The notes under the pieces were generated by a model. The model did no database searches and was not told the origin of the DNA. It saw only the letters and a program-made list of their open reading frames with translations. From assembly GCA_949285025.1 (NCBI GenBank), contig CASDXG010000108.1, forward strand, positions 1 to 64,000: a DNA stretch of 64,000 nucleotides, written 5' to 3'. This document shows, one piece after another, positions 54,242 through 63,906 of the stretch. This stretch comes from an uncultured Bacteroides sp. Lineage in GTDB: Bacteria > Bacteroidota > Bacteroidia > Bacteroidales > Bacteroidaceae. Position numbers and translations under genes: made by a program. The number at the start of each line of letters is the position of its first letter. Position 1 is the stretch's first letter.

Positions 54242-55018
54242 ATGAATCGCATTAATACATTATTCAACGAACAGAAAAATGGAATTCTTTCCGTTTATTT
54301 TTGTGCAGGTTTCCCTACACTCGACAGTACAACCCCTATCATCCGTTCACTGGCAGCTCACGGTGTTCAAATGATAGAAATAGGTATTCCTTTCAGTGAC
54401 CCCATGGCCGACGGCCCGGTCATACAGCATGCAGCGACACAAGCTCTGAGAAACGGGATGACGCTGCACACGCTGTTCAAACAACTGGAAGGTATTCGCC
54501 AAGACGTTACAATTCCACTAATCCTGATGGGTTACCTGAATCCTATCATGCAATACGGTACAGAACTTTTCTTTCAAGACTGTCAAACGCACGGAATCGA
54601 CGGAGTTATTATCCCGGATTTGCCATTTAATGAGTACATGGAAACATATCGCCCGATAGCCGAACGGTATAACATTAAAATCATTATGCTGATAACTCCG
54701 GAAACGAGTGAAGAAAGAATCCGCCTGATAGACGAAAATACCGACGGGTTTATCTATATGGTTTCTTCTGCAGCCACTACCGGAGCACAAAAAGATTTCG
54801 ATGCTCAAAAGCAGGCCTACTTTCATCGCATTCAGAACATGTCACTCAAAAATCCCTGCCTGATAGGATTCGGCATCTCCAATCGGAAAACATACGAAAC
54901 AGCATCGGCACATTCAGAAGGATGCATTATAGGCAGCAAATTCATTTCTCTGCTGGAAGACGCAAAAGGAAACGCAGAAATTGCAGCAAACAACCTGTTG
55001 AATGCATTAAAAGAATAG
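54242..55018 (+). CDS. trpA: Tryptophan synthase alpha chain
   Basis: This 258-aa TIM barrel cleaves indole-glycerol phosphate. The catalytic Glu and Asp are in MIEIGIPFSDPMADGPVIQHA, and GVIIPDLPFNEYMETY, FIYMVSSAATTGAQK and IGFGISNRKTYETA are present. It is the last gene of the operon. A candidate hairpin follows at 55037-55079. Confidence 0.97.
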   Translation: MNRINTLFNEQKNGILSVYFCAGFPTLDSTTPIIRSLAAHGVQMIEIGIPFSDPMADGPVIQHAATQALRNGMTLHTLFKQLEGIRQDVTIPLILMGYLNPIMQYGTELFFQDCQTHGIDGVIIPDLPFNEYMETYRPIAERYNIKIIMLITPETSEERIRLIDENTDGFIYMVSSAATTGAQKDFDAQKQAYFHRIQNMSLKNPCLIGFGISNRKTYETASAHSEGCIIGSKFISLLEDAKGNAEIAANNLLNALKE

Positions 55019-55036
55019 CTTGTTTTCATAAAAAGA

Positions 55037-55079
55037 AGCCTGTATTTATAACAAAACATTTTGCTATTTTATACAGGCT
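55037..55079 (+). terminator. Candidate terminator of the trp operon
   Basis: A 9-bp stem (55037-55045 with 55071-55079) with a long loop and a weak U-tail. Confidence 0.45.
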
Positions 55080-55106
55080 ATTCTTCCTCATTCCGGCAGT
55101 TCTTAG

Positions 55107-55114
55107 TATCTTTG
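55107..55114 (+). promoter_or_regulatory. -7 box (TATCTTTG) for the asparaginase gene
   Basis: Consensus match, 24 nt before the ATG at 55139; it lies downstream of the longer possible start at 55061. Confidence 0.55.
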
Positions 55115-55138
55115 TGCCAAATTAAGTGTATATTTAAG

Positions 55139-56188
55139 ATGTTTGAACCAAAATATCCTTCCGTTTTGCTCATTTACACAGGAGGAACAATTGGAATGAT
55201 CGAAAACCCTGAGACCGGAGCTTTAGAAGCTTTTGACTTTGATCAATTGCAAGAAAACGTTCCGGAGCTGAAACGTTTCAATTATCGTATCTCATCCTAT
55301 CAGTTTAATCCACCCATAGACTCGTCGGATATGGAACCATCCATGTGGGCAAAAATTGTAAAAATAATCCATTATAATTATGATTCTTTCGATGGATTTG
55401 TCATTTTGCACGGGACAGATACAATGGCTTACACCGCATCTGCATTAAGTTTTATGCTCGAAAACCTCAACAAGCCTGTAATTCTGACAGGAAGCCAGCT
55501 ACCCATCGGTATGCTACGAACAGACGGAAAAGAAAATTTAATTACATCCATTGAGATTGCAGCCGCAAAATTTCCTGACGGCAGCGCCGTTGTTCCGGAA
55601 GTATGTATCTTTTTCGAAAACCATTTGTTAAGAGGAAACCGCACAACCAAAATCAATGCCGAGAACTTTAACGCCTTCCGTTCGTTCAACTACCCGGCAC
55701 TGGCAACTGCAGGAATCCATATAAAATACAATTATGAACGGATAAGAAAGGCCCATCCGTCTATACCAATGCACCCACACTACGCATTCGACACAAATGT
55801 TATTATCCTTACAATCTTTCCCGGCATACAGGAAAAAATAGTCAACACGCTATTGCATACTCCCGGACTTCGAGCCGTTGTATTAAAAACATACGGTTCA
55901 GGAAATGCACCACAGAAATCCTGGTTCATAAAATTACTGAAAGATGCCACTCAACGCGGCATTGTTATTGTTAACATCTCACAATGCCAGACCGGAATGG
56001 TGGAAATGGAACGATATGAAACCGGACTGCACCTGTTGGATGCCGGCGTAATTAGCGGTTACGACTCTACAGTGGAAAGCATATTGACAAAGTTGATGTT
56101 TTTATTAGGACACAATCTTACACCGAAAGAAATACGCAACGAGATGAGTCGTCCCATCGCCGGTGAATTCACGCAACCCGTCATGTAA
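55139..56188 (+). CDS. ansA: Type I L-asparaginase
   Basis: This 349-aa cytoplasmic enzyme hydrolyses asparagine. The two catalytic threonine motifs are IYTGGTIGMIENPETGALEAF near the N-terminus and GFVILHGTDTMAYTASALSFML near residue 90. No signal peptide is present. It is monocistronic behind its own promoter. The start at 55139 (MFEPKYPSVLLIY) matches the family and the promoter position. Confidence 0.94.
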   Translation: MFEPKYPSVLLIYTGGTIGMIENPETGALEAFDFDQLQENVPELKRFNYRISSYQFNPPIDSSDMEPSMWAKIVKIIHYNYDSFDGFVILHGTDTMAYTASALSFMLENLNKPVILTGSQLPIGMLRTDGKENLITSIEIAAAKFPDGSAVVPEVCIFFENHLLRGNRTTKINAENFNAFRSFNYPALATAGIHIKYNYERIRKAHPSIPMHPHYAFDTNVIILTIFPGIQEKIVNTLLHTPGLRAVVLKTYGSGNAPQKSWFIKLLKDATQRGIVIVNISQCQTGMVEMERYETGLHLLDAGVISGYDSTVESILTKLMFLLGHNLTPKEIRNEMSRPIAGEFTQPVM

Positions 56189-56289
56189 TGCATTTGTAAC
56201 ATTTATTTCACAGACAAGAAACAATTGTTTTCTTTCTTTGTCGCAGTAAAATGATAGAGATTACATAACAAATACAGAACAACAAAATT

Positions 56290-56976
56290 ATGAGCGACTA
56301 TAAAATATTGGTTGTTGACGATGAAGAAGACTTATGTGAGATTCTTAAGTTCAACTTAGAAATAGAAGGATATACGGTTGATACCGCAAATTCTGCCGAA
56401 GAAGCCCTCAACTTAAACCTGTCACAATACGATTTGTTGCTATTAGATGTAATGATGGGCGAAATTTCCGGCTTCAAAATGGCCCGAATCTTAAAGAAGA
56501 ACAAAGAGACCGCCAACATTCCTATCATTTTCATTACAGCAAAAGATACAGAAAATGATACCGTAACCGGATTTAATTTAGGAGCAGATGACTATATCTC
56601 CAAGCCGTTTTCTCTGCGTGAAGTCGTAATGAGAGTAAAAGCTGTACTGAGAAGAACGGCAGGAGTCCAAATAAAAGAAGAGGAGAAATTGCAATATAAG
56701 GGCCTCATCATCGATGTTCCGAAGAAGAAAGTCACAATAGACGAAGAAGAAATTTCTCTGACGAAAAAAGAATTTGAGATACTTTTATTACTCCTTCAAA
56801 ACCAAGGACGCGTATTCTCCCGCGAAGACATTCTTGGAAAAGTATGGAATGATGAAGTATATGTACTCGACCGGACTATTGATGTCAACATCACACGGCT
56901 CCGCAAAAAAATAGGACAATACGGAAAACATATTGTAACACGCTTAGGATATGGCTACTGCTTTGAATGCGAATAA
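56290..56976 (+). CDS. OmpR-family response regulator
   Basis: This 228-aa regulator has a receiver domain with phospho-acceptor D53 (LLLLDVMMG), Thr in FITAKD and Lys in DDYISKPF, and an OmpR/PhoB winged helix (about residues 135-228, with LTKKEFEILLLLLQNQGRVFSREDI and RTIDVNITRLRKKIG). It is cotranscribed with the sensor kinase gene, 12 nt downstream. The regulated genes are unknown; PhoB-like by sequence style only. Confidence 0.93.
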   Translation: MSDYKILVVDDEEDLCEILKFNLEIEGYTVDTANSAEEALNLNLSQYDLLLLDVMMGEISGFKMARILKKNKETANIPIIFITAKDTENDTVTGFNLGADDYISKPFSLREVVMRVKAVLRRTAGVQIKEEEKLQYKGLIIDVPKKKVTIDEEEISLTKKEFEILLLLLQNQGRVFSREDILGKVWNDEVYVLDRTIDVNITRLRKKIGQYGKHIVTRLGYGYCFECE

Positions 56977-56988
56977 ATTCTTTTATCA

Positions 56989-58767
56989 ATGAAAAAATTC
57001 TCTTTCCGCACGCTGTCATTTAGTAGGCGGTTGTTTCTGACTGTAATCTCTACATTCATCGTTTTTGCCTTTTGCTTCTTATGTTTCCAATATAACCGGG
57101 AAAAGATTTATAAAAGCGAAATGCTTAACATACAGCTGCAGAACTATAACCAACGACTTTATGATTTCATAAATAAAACCGGACAACTAAATATCGACAG
57201 CCTGCAGACATATGTAACAACACATATAATTCCTAATCTGCGCGTAACATTAATTTCGTCATCAGGGAAGGTGATTTATGACAATGTACAAAAGGATTGG
57301 GAAAGCCTAAACGACCATTCCGACAGGAAAGAAGTGCAAGAAGCTTTAATATACGGAAGCGGTTACGCCATCAGCAGACGGTCGGAAAGCGTAAAGAATG
57401 AAGAATTCTTTTATTCAGCCCATTACTTTCCCGACAGACATTTAATCGTACGTTCAGCTTTACCCTATACGCTTAGTTTAAGCGAACATCTCAAAGCTAA
57501 TACCGGTTTTATATGGTTCACATTGGCTGTTTGCCTCTGCCTTATTCTCTTTTTTTATAGTCTTACAAAGAAATTAGGCATGTCTATTACCAAACTTCAA
57601 CAATTCGCTTTAAAAGCAGACCGAAACGAACCGATAGAAACAGACATACTTCAAACATTCCCGAAAAATGAATTAGGAGAGATATCCCAGCACATTATCA
57701 AGATTTACAAACGGCTTCATCGCGCAAAAGAAGCATTATACATAGAAAGAGAAAAGCTTATTTCCCACTTGCAAACCTCACGTGAAGGACTTGGTGTCTT
57801 CACAAAAGAGCGAAAAGAAATCCTTGTCAACAGTCTTTTCACACAATATGCCAACACTATTTCCGACTGGAATCTGACTTCCATCGAAGAAGTTTTCAGC
57901 ATTCCCGAACTGAAACCCATCGAAATGTTCCTGAAAAGAAACGAAAACAACTTCGGGAAAGAGGAAAAAAGGACATCACTACATCTACACAAGAACGCAC
58001 GTTTCTTTTTAATAGAATGCATTATCTTTCAAGACTTATCATTTGAAATTTCTATAAGCGATATCACACAAGAAGAAGAACAAGCACGCCTGAAACGCCA
58101 ACTCACCCAAAATATCGCACATGAATTAAAGACCCCGGTAAGCAGCATTCAAGGATATTTGGAAACAATTCTAAATAATCCGGATATGAAAGCCGAAATG
58201 AAACAGACATTTCTGGAGCGAAGTTATGCACAAAGCAACCGTCTTACATTACTTCTACGCGACATATCTGTGCTCACACGCATGGACGAAGCGCCCGAAT
58301 TAGTAGAGAAAGAAAGTGTAAACATCAGCAAACTTGTAGAAAACATGCTGAATGAAGTGGCTTTAAACCTTGAAAAGAAACAAATAAAAGTGAATAATCT
58401 GCTGCCCGACAACATGATCATTTACGGAAGCAATTCATTGCTCTACTCTATATTCCGTAATCTGACGGATAATGTAATCGCTTATGCAGGCACAAACATA
58501 CAAATTACAATCAACTGTTTCCGTGAGGATGAAAAACTTTATTACTTCAGTTTCTCTGACACAGGCGTAGGCGTGGCTGAAGAGCATCTGACGCGTTTAT
58601 TCGAACGTTTTTACCGGATAGACAAAGGACGCTCTCGTAAATTAGGAGGAACCGGCTTAGGGCTGGCAATTGTCAAGAATGCAGTATTGTTTCATGGCGG
58701 AACAATTTTTGCAAAGAACGCGCCGAACGGAGGACTGGAATTCGTATTCACGCTACAAAAAAACTGA
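56989..58767 (+). CDS. Membrane sensor histidine kinase
   Basis: This 592-aa kinase has two membrane segments (about residues 15-35 and 172-192) flanking a periplasmic sensor domain, a HAMP-like stretch, a PAS-like region (about 255-360), the DHp domain with phosphorylated H378 in NIAHELKTPVSSIQGYLETIL, and an ATPase domain (N-box LFRNLTDNVI-like segment, DTGVGVAEEHLTRLFERFYRIDKGRSRKLGGTGLGLAIVKN). It resembles PhoR-type kinases. The signal is unknown. It is the partner of the preceding regulator. Confidence 0.93.
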   Translation: MKKFSFRTLSFSRRLFLTVISTFIVFAFCFLCFQYNREKIYKSEMLNIQLQNYNQRLYDFINKTGQLNIDSLQTYVTTHIIPNLRVTLISSSGKVIYDNVQKDWESLNDHSDRKEVQEALIYGSGYAISRRSESVKNEEFFYSAHYFPDRHLIVRSALPYTLSLSEHLKANTGFIWFTLAVCLCLILFFYSLTKKLGMSITKLQQFALKADRNEPIETDILQTFPKNELGEISQHIIKIYKRLHRAKEALYIEREKLISHLQTSREGLGVFTKERKEILVNSLFTQYANTISDWNLTSIEEVFSIPELKPIEMFLKRNENNFGKEEKRTSLHLHKNARFFLIECIIFQDLSFEISISDITQEEEQARLKRQLTQNIAHELKTPVSSIQGYLETILNNPDMKAEMKQTFLERSYAQSNRLTLLLRDISVLTRMDEAPELVEKESVNISKLVENMLNEVALNLEKKQIKVNNLLPDNMIIYGSNSLLYSIFRNLTDNVIAYAGTNIQITINCFREDEKLYYFSFSDTGVGVAEEHLTRLFERFYRIDKGRSRKLGGTGLGLAIVKNAVLFHGGTIFAKNAPNGGLEFVFTLQKN

Positions 58768-58829
58768 TAGTTCTTTGTTTATGACATCAGAAACTTTTAT
58801 TTTTGAAGAAATAAATTTTCCCATACACC

Positions 58830-59612
58830 ATGAAAACAAAGAACTTTCTCATAATACTATTCGGACTTTTTACGGGACATCTTCTATTGGCTCAGCAACC
58901 CAAATATGAATTATTCTGGGTTGAAAACTTCAATGGCTCTGCCATAAATGAAAAATATTGGAGCAAAATTCCACGAGGAGAAAGCGACTGGAACCGACAT
59001 ATGTCAGATGAATCATCCCTATACGAAGTGAAAAACGGGAATCTCATCCTCAGAGGGAAAATAAATAAAAACATTGTTCCGGAAGATTCGTCTCCTTATA
59101 TCACAGGAGGGGTCTACACAAAAGACAAAAAGATGCTGACTTTTGGCAAAGTAGAAGTAAGAGCAAAACTGCAAGGAGCGAAAGGCGCATGGCCGGCCAT
59201 CTGGATGTTACCCAACAAAGGGCGATGGCCTGACGATGGAGAAATAGATATTATGGAAAGACTGAACCATGACTCTATTGCCTATCAAACCGTTCATTCT
59301 TATTACACATACGTTTTAAAAGAAGAAAACAATCCGCCGCACGGAAGCGTTCATCGCATCGACCCAGACGACTATAACGTCTATGCCGTCGAAATATTGC
59401 CGGACAGTCTGATATTTTCCGTCAACGGCAGTCACACATTTACCTATCCACGAATTGAAACAACACTAAAAGGTCAATACCCGTTTGGCACTCCTTTCTA
59501 CATTTTAATCGACATGCAGATAGGAGGAAACTGGGTAGGCGAAGTGAACCCTGAAGACTTTCCCGCAGAGATGAAAATAGACTGGGTAAAAATGTACGTC
59601 TTAAAACAGTGA
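58830..59612 (+). CDS. GH16-family beta-glucanase
   Basis: This 260-aa secreted enzyme has a signal peptide (residues 1-21, ending LLLAQ) and the GH16 beta-jelly-roll with catalytic motif DGEIDIME: nucleophile E138, D140 and acid/base E143. Aromatic subsite residues stand in GAWPAIWMLPNKGRWPDDG. It hydrolyses beta-1,3 or mixed-linkage glucans outside the cytoplasm. Its last 12 nt overlap the convergent phosphopantetheinyl transferase gene. Confidence 0.92.
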   Translation: MKTKNFLIILFGLFTGHLLLAQQPKYELFWVENFNGSAINEKYWSKIPRGESDWNRHMSDESSLYEVKNGNLILRGKINKNIVPEDSSPYITGGVYTKDKKMLTFGKVEVRAKLQGAKGAWPAIWMLPNKGRWPDDGEIDIMERLNHDSIAYQTVHSYYTYVLKEENNPPHGSVHRIDPDDYNVYAVEILPDSLIFSVNGSHTFTYPRIETTLKGQYPFGTPFYILIDMQIGGNWVGEVNPEDFPAEMKIDWVKMYVLKQ

Positions 59613-60248
59613 GGAAGTGCACCATGTGCATACGAAATGAGGAGTCACAAAATAACGTATGGAGAAATGTTGTGACTTTCCCGTAAAATATTCAACTCCT
59701 TGCATGAAGCCTTTTTCATGCAACGAAAAAGGAAATATGCGGAAATGATGTCTCAAACTGACTCCCTCCCGGTCAAGTATCTTAAACATCGTTTCTTTAG
59801 CCGACCAATGCAACAGCAGCCTGTTAAGCTTTTCGTCGGGCGGCAACATTTCCGAGTCTAGCATTTCCTCCTCACAGAGAAAATAATCCTTAACCCTCTC
59901 AACGCGGTGCGTACGCTGCTCGATATCCATTCCTACTTCTTTCTCCGGGTGTATTCCGACAGAAACATATCCGCAAGTATGAGATATCGTAATATGCAAT
60001 CCGATGTCCGACAGATAAGGCTTGCCCGATGGATAATAACATATTCTATACTCTTTGCCAAGCAACACTTTAAGCAAAACACGCACAGACAAGTATTCTG
60101 TACGACGGACAGGAGACTTAAATTGCTCCAATTCCTCTGCATAAGGAAAACTTTCCGAGAGACAACTCAAAAGTTCGTCATCGGTCTCCGTGACCTTCCA
60201 GATTCCCCACTCGGCCTTACCCTCTGTCCAACGCTTATACAATGGCAT
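59601..60248 (-). CDS. 4'-phosphopantetheinyl transferase superfamily protein
   Basis: This 215-aa Sfp-type enzyme has the metal-binding segment GMDIEQRTHRVERV (about residue 109) and WSAKETMFKIL (about 149-159), with ISHTCGYVSVGI in between. It attaches phosphopantetheine to carrier proteins. It is the last gene of the mutY-ssb-gldE-PPTase run, 10 nt after gldE. Confidence 0.9.
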   Translation of the reverse strand: MPLYKRWTEGKAEWGIWKVTETDDELLSCLSESFPYAEELEQFKSPVRRTEYLSVRVLLKVLLGKEYRICYYPSGKPYLSDIGLHITISHTCGYVSVGIHPEKEVGMDIEQRTHRVERVKDYFLCEEEMLDSEMLPPDEKLNRLLLHWSAKETMFKILDREGVSLRHHFRIFPFSLHEKGFMQGVEYFTGKSQHFSIRYFVTPHFVCTWCTSSLF

Positions 60249-60258
60249 GACACATAAA

Positions 60259-61614
60259 TCATTCGTTCTGTTCTTCTACATCCGACGACGCAAGCCTTGA
60301 AACTTTCACTTTCAAAATACGGCGTGAGTCGGCTTCAAGTACCTCAAAACGGAAACAAGAAAAAGCAATAGTCTCATGCAACGCAGGAAATTCTCCTTTC
60401 AGTTCAAGCAACAAACCTCCTAACGTATCGGCATCTCCCACTACATCTTCAAATTCATCCGGGTCGATTTTCAGTATTTTATAAAAGTCGGAAAGCAATG
60501 TTTTAGCCTCGAAAACATAAGTATTTTCCGTCAATTTCACATACGTATGCTCCTCCTCGTCATATTCATCATTAATTTCCCCCACAATCTCTTCTATAAT
60601 ATCCTCCATTGTCACAATACCCGAAGTTCCGCCAAATTCATCCACGACAACAGCGATATGAATCTTGTTCGCCTGAAAATCCCGAAGAAGATCATCAATC
60701 ATTTTCGTCTCCGGGACGAAATATGCAGGACGAATCAAGGACTGCCACTTAAAGTCATTCCCCTCATTAAGATAAGGCAACAAATCCTTTATATACAAAA
60801 TTCCTTTGATGTTATCACGGGATTCCTGATACACCGGAATGCGAGAATAAGCATTGTCGACAACACACTTCAATACATCCGGGTATGCAGCAGTGATTTC
60901 CAAATCAACCATATCGAGACGCGATGTCATAATTTCCTTTGCTGTCTCTTCTCCAAAACGAATGATGCCCTCAAGCATCGTCCCTTCCTCTGAAAGTTCT
61001 TTCTTGTCTGTAAGTTCCAATGCTTTAGAAAGTTCATCAACCGACAAGCCTTTCGCTTTACGCAACAGTCCTACTCTATTAATGGATGATGTCGTTTTCA
61101 CGAAGAAACAGGATAATGGTTTAAAGACTGTGGACAGAAAAGACACAAAAGGCACTGATTTCCGACAAAATTTCAACGGAAAACGTACGGAATAAATTTT
61201 AGGAATAATTTCACCAAACAGTAACAATAGGAAACTCAGAATAACGGCAAATAACAAAAATCCCCACACTGAGTGACTTGCTACGGCTATTGTCTGATAA
61301 TAAAAATAAGTACCCGCTATGATAGTCGCAACGTTTGTAAACGCATTTGAAATGACTAAAGTAGCCCAAAGACGCTCAGAATCGGCAAGCAAGGTTTTAA
61401 TACGCTTGTAAGACGTATACCGTCCGTTATCCAATTCATTCTTTTCTGACGGAGAAAGAGAGAAAAATGCTATCTCTGAAGCTGAGATGTAAGCTGAAAT
61501 AAACAATAAAATAATTGCAAGAAACAAAGCAATAAATGCCTCAAAGGAGGGGTGAGTCACAGAAATTCCTTCCGATATACTCTCCCCGAAAGCTAAATAC
61601 GAATCAGGGTCCAA
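60259..61614 (-). CDS. gldE: GldE-type CNNM/CBS transporter-like protein
   Basis: This 451-aa membrane protein has four membrane segments in a CNNM (DUF21) domain (about residues 25-190), two CBS domains (about 210-330, including GILYIKDLLPYLNEGNDFKW and VVVDEFGGTSGIVTMEDIIEEIVGEI), and a CorC_HlyC domain (about 345-430). In gliding Bacteroidota GldE is linked to gliding; in non-motile relatives the same ssb-gldE-PPTase neighbourhood is kept. A cation-efflux-like role is inferred from the CNNM fold. Confidence 0.88.
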   Translation of the reverse strand: MDPDSYLAFGESISEGISVTHPSFEAFIALFLAIILLFISAYISASEIAFFSLSPSEKNELDNGRYTSYKRIKTLLADSERLWATLVISNAFTNVATIIAGTYFYYQTIAVASHSVWGFLLFAVILSFLLLLFGEIIPKIYSVRFPLKFCRKSVPFVSFLSTVFKPLSCFFVKTTSSINRVGLLRKAKGLSVDELSKALELTDKKELSEEGTMLEGIIRFGEETAKEIMTSRLDMVDLEITAAYPDVLKCVVDNAYSRIPVYQESRDNIKGILYIKDLLPYLNEGNDFKWQSLIRPAYFVPETKMIDDLLRDFQANKIHIAVVVDEFGGTSGIVTMEDIIEEIVGEINDEYDEEEHTYVKLTENTYVFEAKTLLSDFYKILKIDPDEFEDVVGDADTLGGLLLELKGEFPALHETIAFSCFRFEVLEADSRRILKVKVSRLASSDVEEQNE

Positions 61615-61655
61615 GGAAATTTATTTTAGTTAAACATCTGTTCTTTATCTGTCAT

Positions 61656-62096
61656 TCAGAAAGGCAAATCATCTGAATCTGCGCCATCCGATGACTGTGA
61701 CGGGGATGGTTGCGATGAAAGATCTCCGGTTCGGGAAACGCCGCCCCCACCCGTCTGCATAGAACGGGGAGTCAACATTTCCATATTATCAGCAAATATT
61801 TCAACGACATACCGTTTTATTCCGTTTTGGTCATCATAAGAACGGGAATGAATCTTACCTTCTATGTACAACTTATCACCCTTATGCACATATTTTTCCG
61901 CAGTCTGAGCCAAACCACGCCACAAAACAATATTGTGCCACTCTGTACGTTCCGGCACTTGTGTCCCGTTTGCTAAAGTATAAGCTCTTTCTGTCGTTGC
62001 CAAAGGAAAGGAAGCAACGGCTACACCACTGTCCAAATATCTTACATCAGGATCTTTTCCTACATTCCCGATAAGCTGTACTTTATTTAATGACAT
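61656..62096 (-). CDS. ssb: Single-stranded DNA-binding protein
   Basis: This 146-aa protein has an OB fold (MSLNKVQLIGNVGKDPDVRYLDSGVAVASFPLATTERAYT; residues 1-105), a Gly/Ser/Gln-rich linker and the acidic tip DSDDLPF that recruits repair proteins. It lies 12 nt downstream of mutY, a repair gene, on the same strand. Confidence 0.97.
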   Translation of the reverse strand: MSLNKVQLIGNVGKDPDVRYLDSGVAVASFPLATTERAYTLANGTQVPERTEWHNIVLWRGLAQTAEKYVHKGDKLYIEGKIHSRSYDDQNGIKRYVVEIFADNMEMLTPRSMQTGGGGVSRTGDLSSQPSPSQSSDGADSDDLPF

Positions 62097-62108
62097 GACA
62101 AATCTTTT

Positions 62109-63167
62109 TTAATTATCAGACTTCAAAAGTAAGGAAAAAAAATGAGATATCAAGCGCGATACAGAAAATTTATGTAAATCCGTTTCCGGAATTCTCAGAA
62201 AAGAGCCCCCAAATCCACTGCATTCATCTATCACAACTTCATACATATCGGCATGAATCACCTGATGCGACAATACATGTTTCACCTGCTTTTCCACAAG
62301 ACAAAACGATTTGACGTGCGCATCATCAAACAATTGCCGAAATTCCGGAAGAGCAAACAGCTCTTCTTCGGAAATATCTCTTCCCTGTTCTATCAAAGGG
62401 CATTCATACAAATTCCTCCAAATATCCTTATCCGTACGTTTTTTCATAAAAGTATATTCCCCTGAACGCACATAAAAATAAATAAAATAACGGTGCGTTA
62501 TGTTTGGTTTATGCCGTTTCTTCGGTAAAAACTTCACGAGCTTTTTACGATAAGCCGCACACGTTTCCAGCAAAGGACAAACATCACATCGCGGAGAAGA
62601 TGGCACACACTGCAATGCTCCAAAGTCCATTATCGCCTGATTATAACGAGCCGGATCACTTTTAACCAATAATTCTTCAGCCAAGACTGATATTATTTTC
62701 CGCCCTTCAACCGTATCTATCGGCTCTTCTATGCCTGCCCATCGGGAAATCACCCGACAAACATTCCCATCGACAACAGCTATGGGCATATCATAAGCAA
62801 AAGAACATATGGCTGAGGCCGTATAATCCCCGATCCCTTTCAAGGCACGAATTTCTTCATACGTCACCGGGAATCCTCCCCGCTCGCAAACCGAACGGGA
62901 TGCCTCGTGCAAATATCTTGCCCGAGAATAATAGCCAAGTCCTTGCCAATACTTCAGAACTTCATCTTCATCAGCCTCAGCCAACGTCTTGCAATCGGGG
63001 AAACGCTCTATGAAACGTACGTAGTAATCATATCCCTGAGCGACACGGGTCTGCTGAAGAATGATTTCCGATATCCATATCTTATAGGGATCTTTTGTCT
63101 CCCGCCATGGCAAATCACGCTTATTCACCTCATACCAACCAATCAATATCTCACCAAAAGTTCTCAT
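62109..63167 (-). CDS. mutY: A/G-specific adenine glycosylase
   Basis: This 352-aa base-excision enzyme has the catalytic Glu in SEIILQQTRVAQGYDYY, the helix-hairpin-helix LKGIGDYTASAICSFAYDMPIAVVDGNVCRV with catalytic Asp, a 4Fe-4S loop C-x6-C-x2-C-x5-C (about residues 196-212), and a C-terminal NUDIX-like domain that recognises 8-oxoG. A -7 box lies upstream at 63212-63219. Confidence 0.97.
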   Translation of the reverse strand: MRTFGEILIGWYEVNKRDLPWRETKDPYKIWISEIILQQTRVAQGYDYYVRFIERFPDCKTLAEADEDEVLKYWQGLGYYSRARYLHEASRSVCERGGFPVTYEEIRALKGIGDYTASAICSFAYDMPIAVVDGNVCRVISRWAGIEEPIDTVEGRKIISVLAEELLVKSDPARYNQAIMDFGALQCVPSSPRCDVCPLLETCAAYRKKLVKFLPKKRHKPNITHRYFIYFYVRSGEYTFMKKRTDKDIWRNLYECPLIEQGRDISEEELFALPEFRQLFDDAHVKSFCLVEKQVKHVLSHQVIHADMYEVVIDECSGFGGSFLRIPETDLHKFSVSRLISHFFSLLLKSDN

Positions 63168-63211
63168 CCGTCATCTGCTTTTATACACGGTAACACATTC
63201 TTTTCAACATA

Positions 63212-63219
63212 CAAAAGTA
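63212..63219 (-). promoter_or_regulatory. -7 box (TACTTTTG) for the mutY-ssb-gldE-PPTase run
   Basis: The plus strand reads CAAAAGTA, 44 nt before the ATG at 63167. Confidence 0.5.
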
Positions 63220-63293
63220 ACAGCTTAAAAAGACAAATGAATACTTTTCAAAAAAATGTTGGCAATAAATTTCTTAAAGAGCAAGAAATGCTA

Positions 63294-63301
63294 TATATTT
63301 G
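63294..63301 (+). promoter_or_regulatory. -7 box (TATATTTG) for the HU gene
   Basis: Consensus match, 45 nt before the ATG at 63347, divergent to mutY. Confidence 0.6.
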
Positions 63302-63346
63302 CAGTCCAAAAAATTAAGATAACGTATAACAATAATTATTAGCGAA

Positions 63347-63622
63347 ATGACTAAAGCAGATATTGTAAACGAGATTGCCAAGAATACAGGCATCGATAAA
63401 ACTACGGTGTTAACCACGCTTGAAGCGTTCATGAACACGGTAAAAGAGTCTTTATCAAACGATGAGAATGTATATCTTCGCGGATTCGGGAGCTTCATCG
63501 TGAAAAAGAGAGCACAAAAGACCGCACGTAATATTTCAAAAAATACTACAATCATCATCCCAGAACACAATATTCCGGCATTTAAACCGGCAAAAACATT
63601 TACGCTTTCTGTGAAAAAATAA
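63347..63622 (+). CDS. HU-family DNA-binding protein
   Basis: This 91-aa nucleoid protein has the dimerisation helices (MTKADIVNEIAKNTGIDKTTVLTTLEAFMNTVKESLSNDENVYLRGFGSF) and a DNA-binding arm (KKRAQKTARNISKNTTIIIPEHNIPAFKPAKTF). It bends and compacts DNA. It is followed by the small AURKAIP1/COX24-like gene and rng. Confidence 0.95.
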   Translation: MTKADIVNEIAKNTGIDKTTVLTTLEAFMNTVKESLSNDENVYLRGFGSFIVKKRAQKTARNISKNTTIIIPEHNIPAFKPAKTFTLSVKK

Positions 63623-63657
63623 CAAATTATATATTAACCACATAAAACTTTAAAGAT

Positions 63658-63750
63658 ATGCCAAGCGGTAAGAAAAGAAAAAGACATAAAATGTCTACTC
63701 ACAAACGTAAAAAAAGACTAAGAAAGAACAGACACAAAAGTAAAAAATAA
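63658..63750 (+). CDS. Tiny basic AURKAIP1/COX24-type (mS38-like) protein
   Basis: A 30-codon frame of almost only Lys, Arg, His and Ser, beginning MPSGKKRKRHKM, ends at TAA 63750. It matches the small conserved protein found upstream of ribonuclease G in Bacteroidota, whose basic core resembles the AURKAIP1/COX24 domain of mitochondrial ribosomal protein mS38. A ribosome-bound role is inferred. It lies 35 nt after HU. Confidence 0.8.
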   Translation: MPSGKKRKRHKMSTHKRKKRLRKNRHKSKK

Positions 63751-63774
63751 TTATTAGTCTGTCCGGACTTTAAT

Positions 63775-63823
63775 AAAGAACAAACTTGTAAAGCTGTCAA
63801 TAAGTCTTTCAGGTTTGTTCTTT
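63775..63823 (+). terminator. Long hairpin before the rng start
   Basis: Arms 63775-63788 and 63810-63823 pair over 14 bp with one G-U. It lies between the small basic gene and rng and could terminate or process the mRNA. Confidence 0.55.
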
Positions 63824-63906
63824 GTGTAATGAAATTTTTCTAACGGCTCCGGCCGCATAATAGAAAACCTTCCTATTTTTACAAACCATCTAAACTAAAT
63901 AATCAA

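Noticed and set aside
60259-61614. GldE as evidence that the organism glides
   Set aside because: gldE-like genes are kept in non-gliding Bacteroidales, and no other gld genes are in the window.
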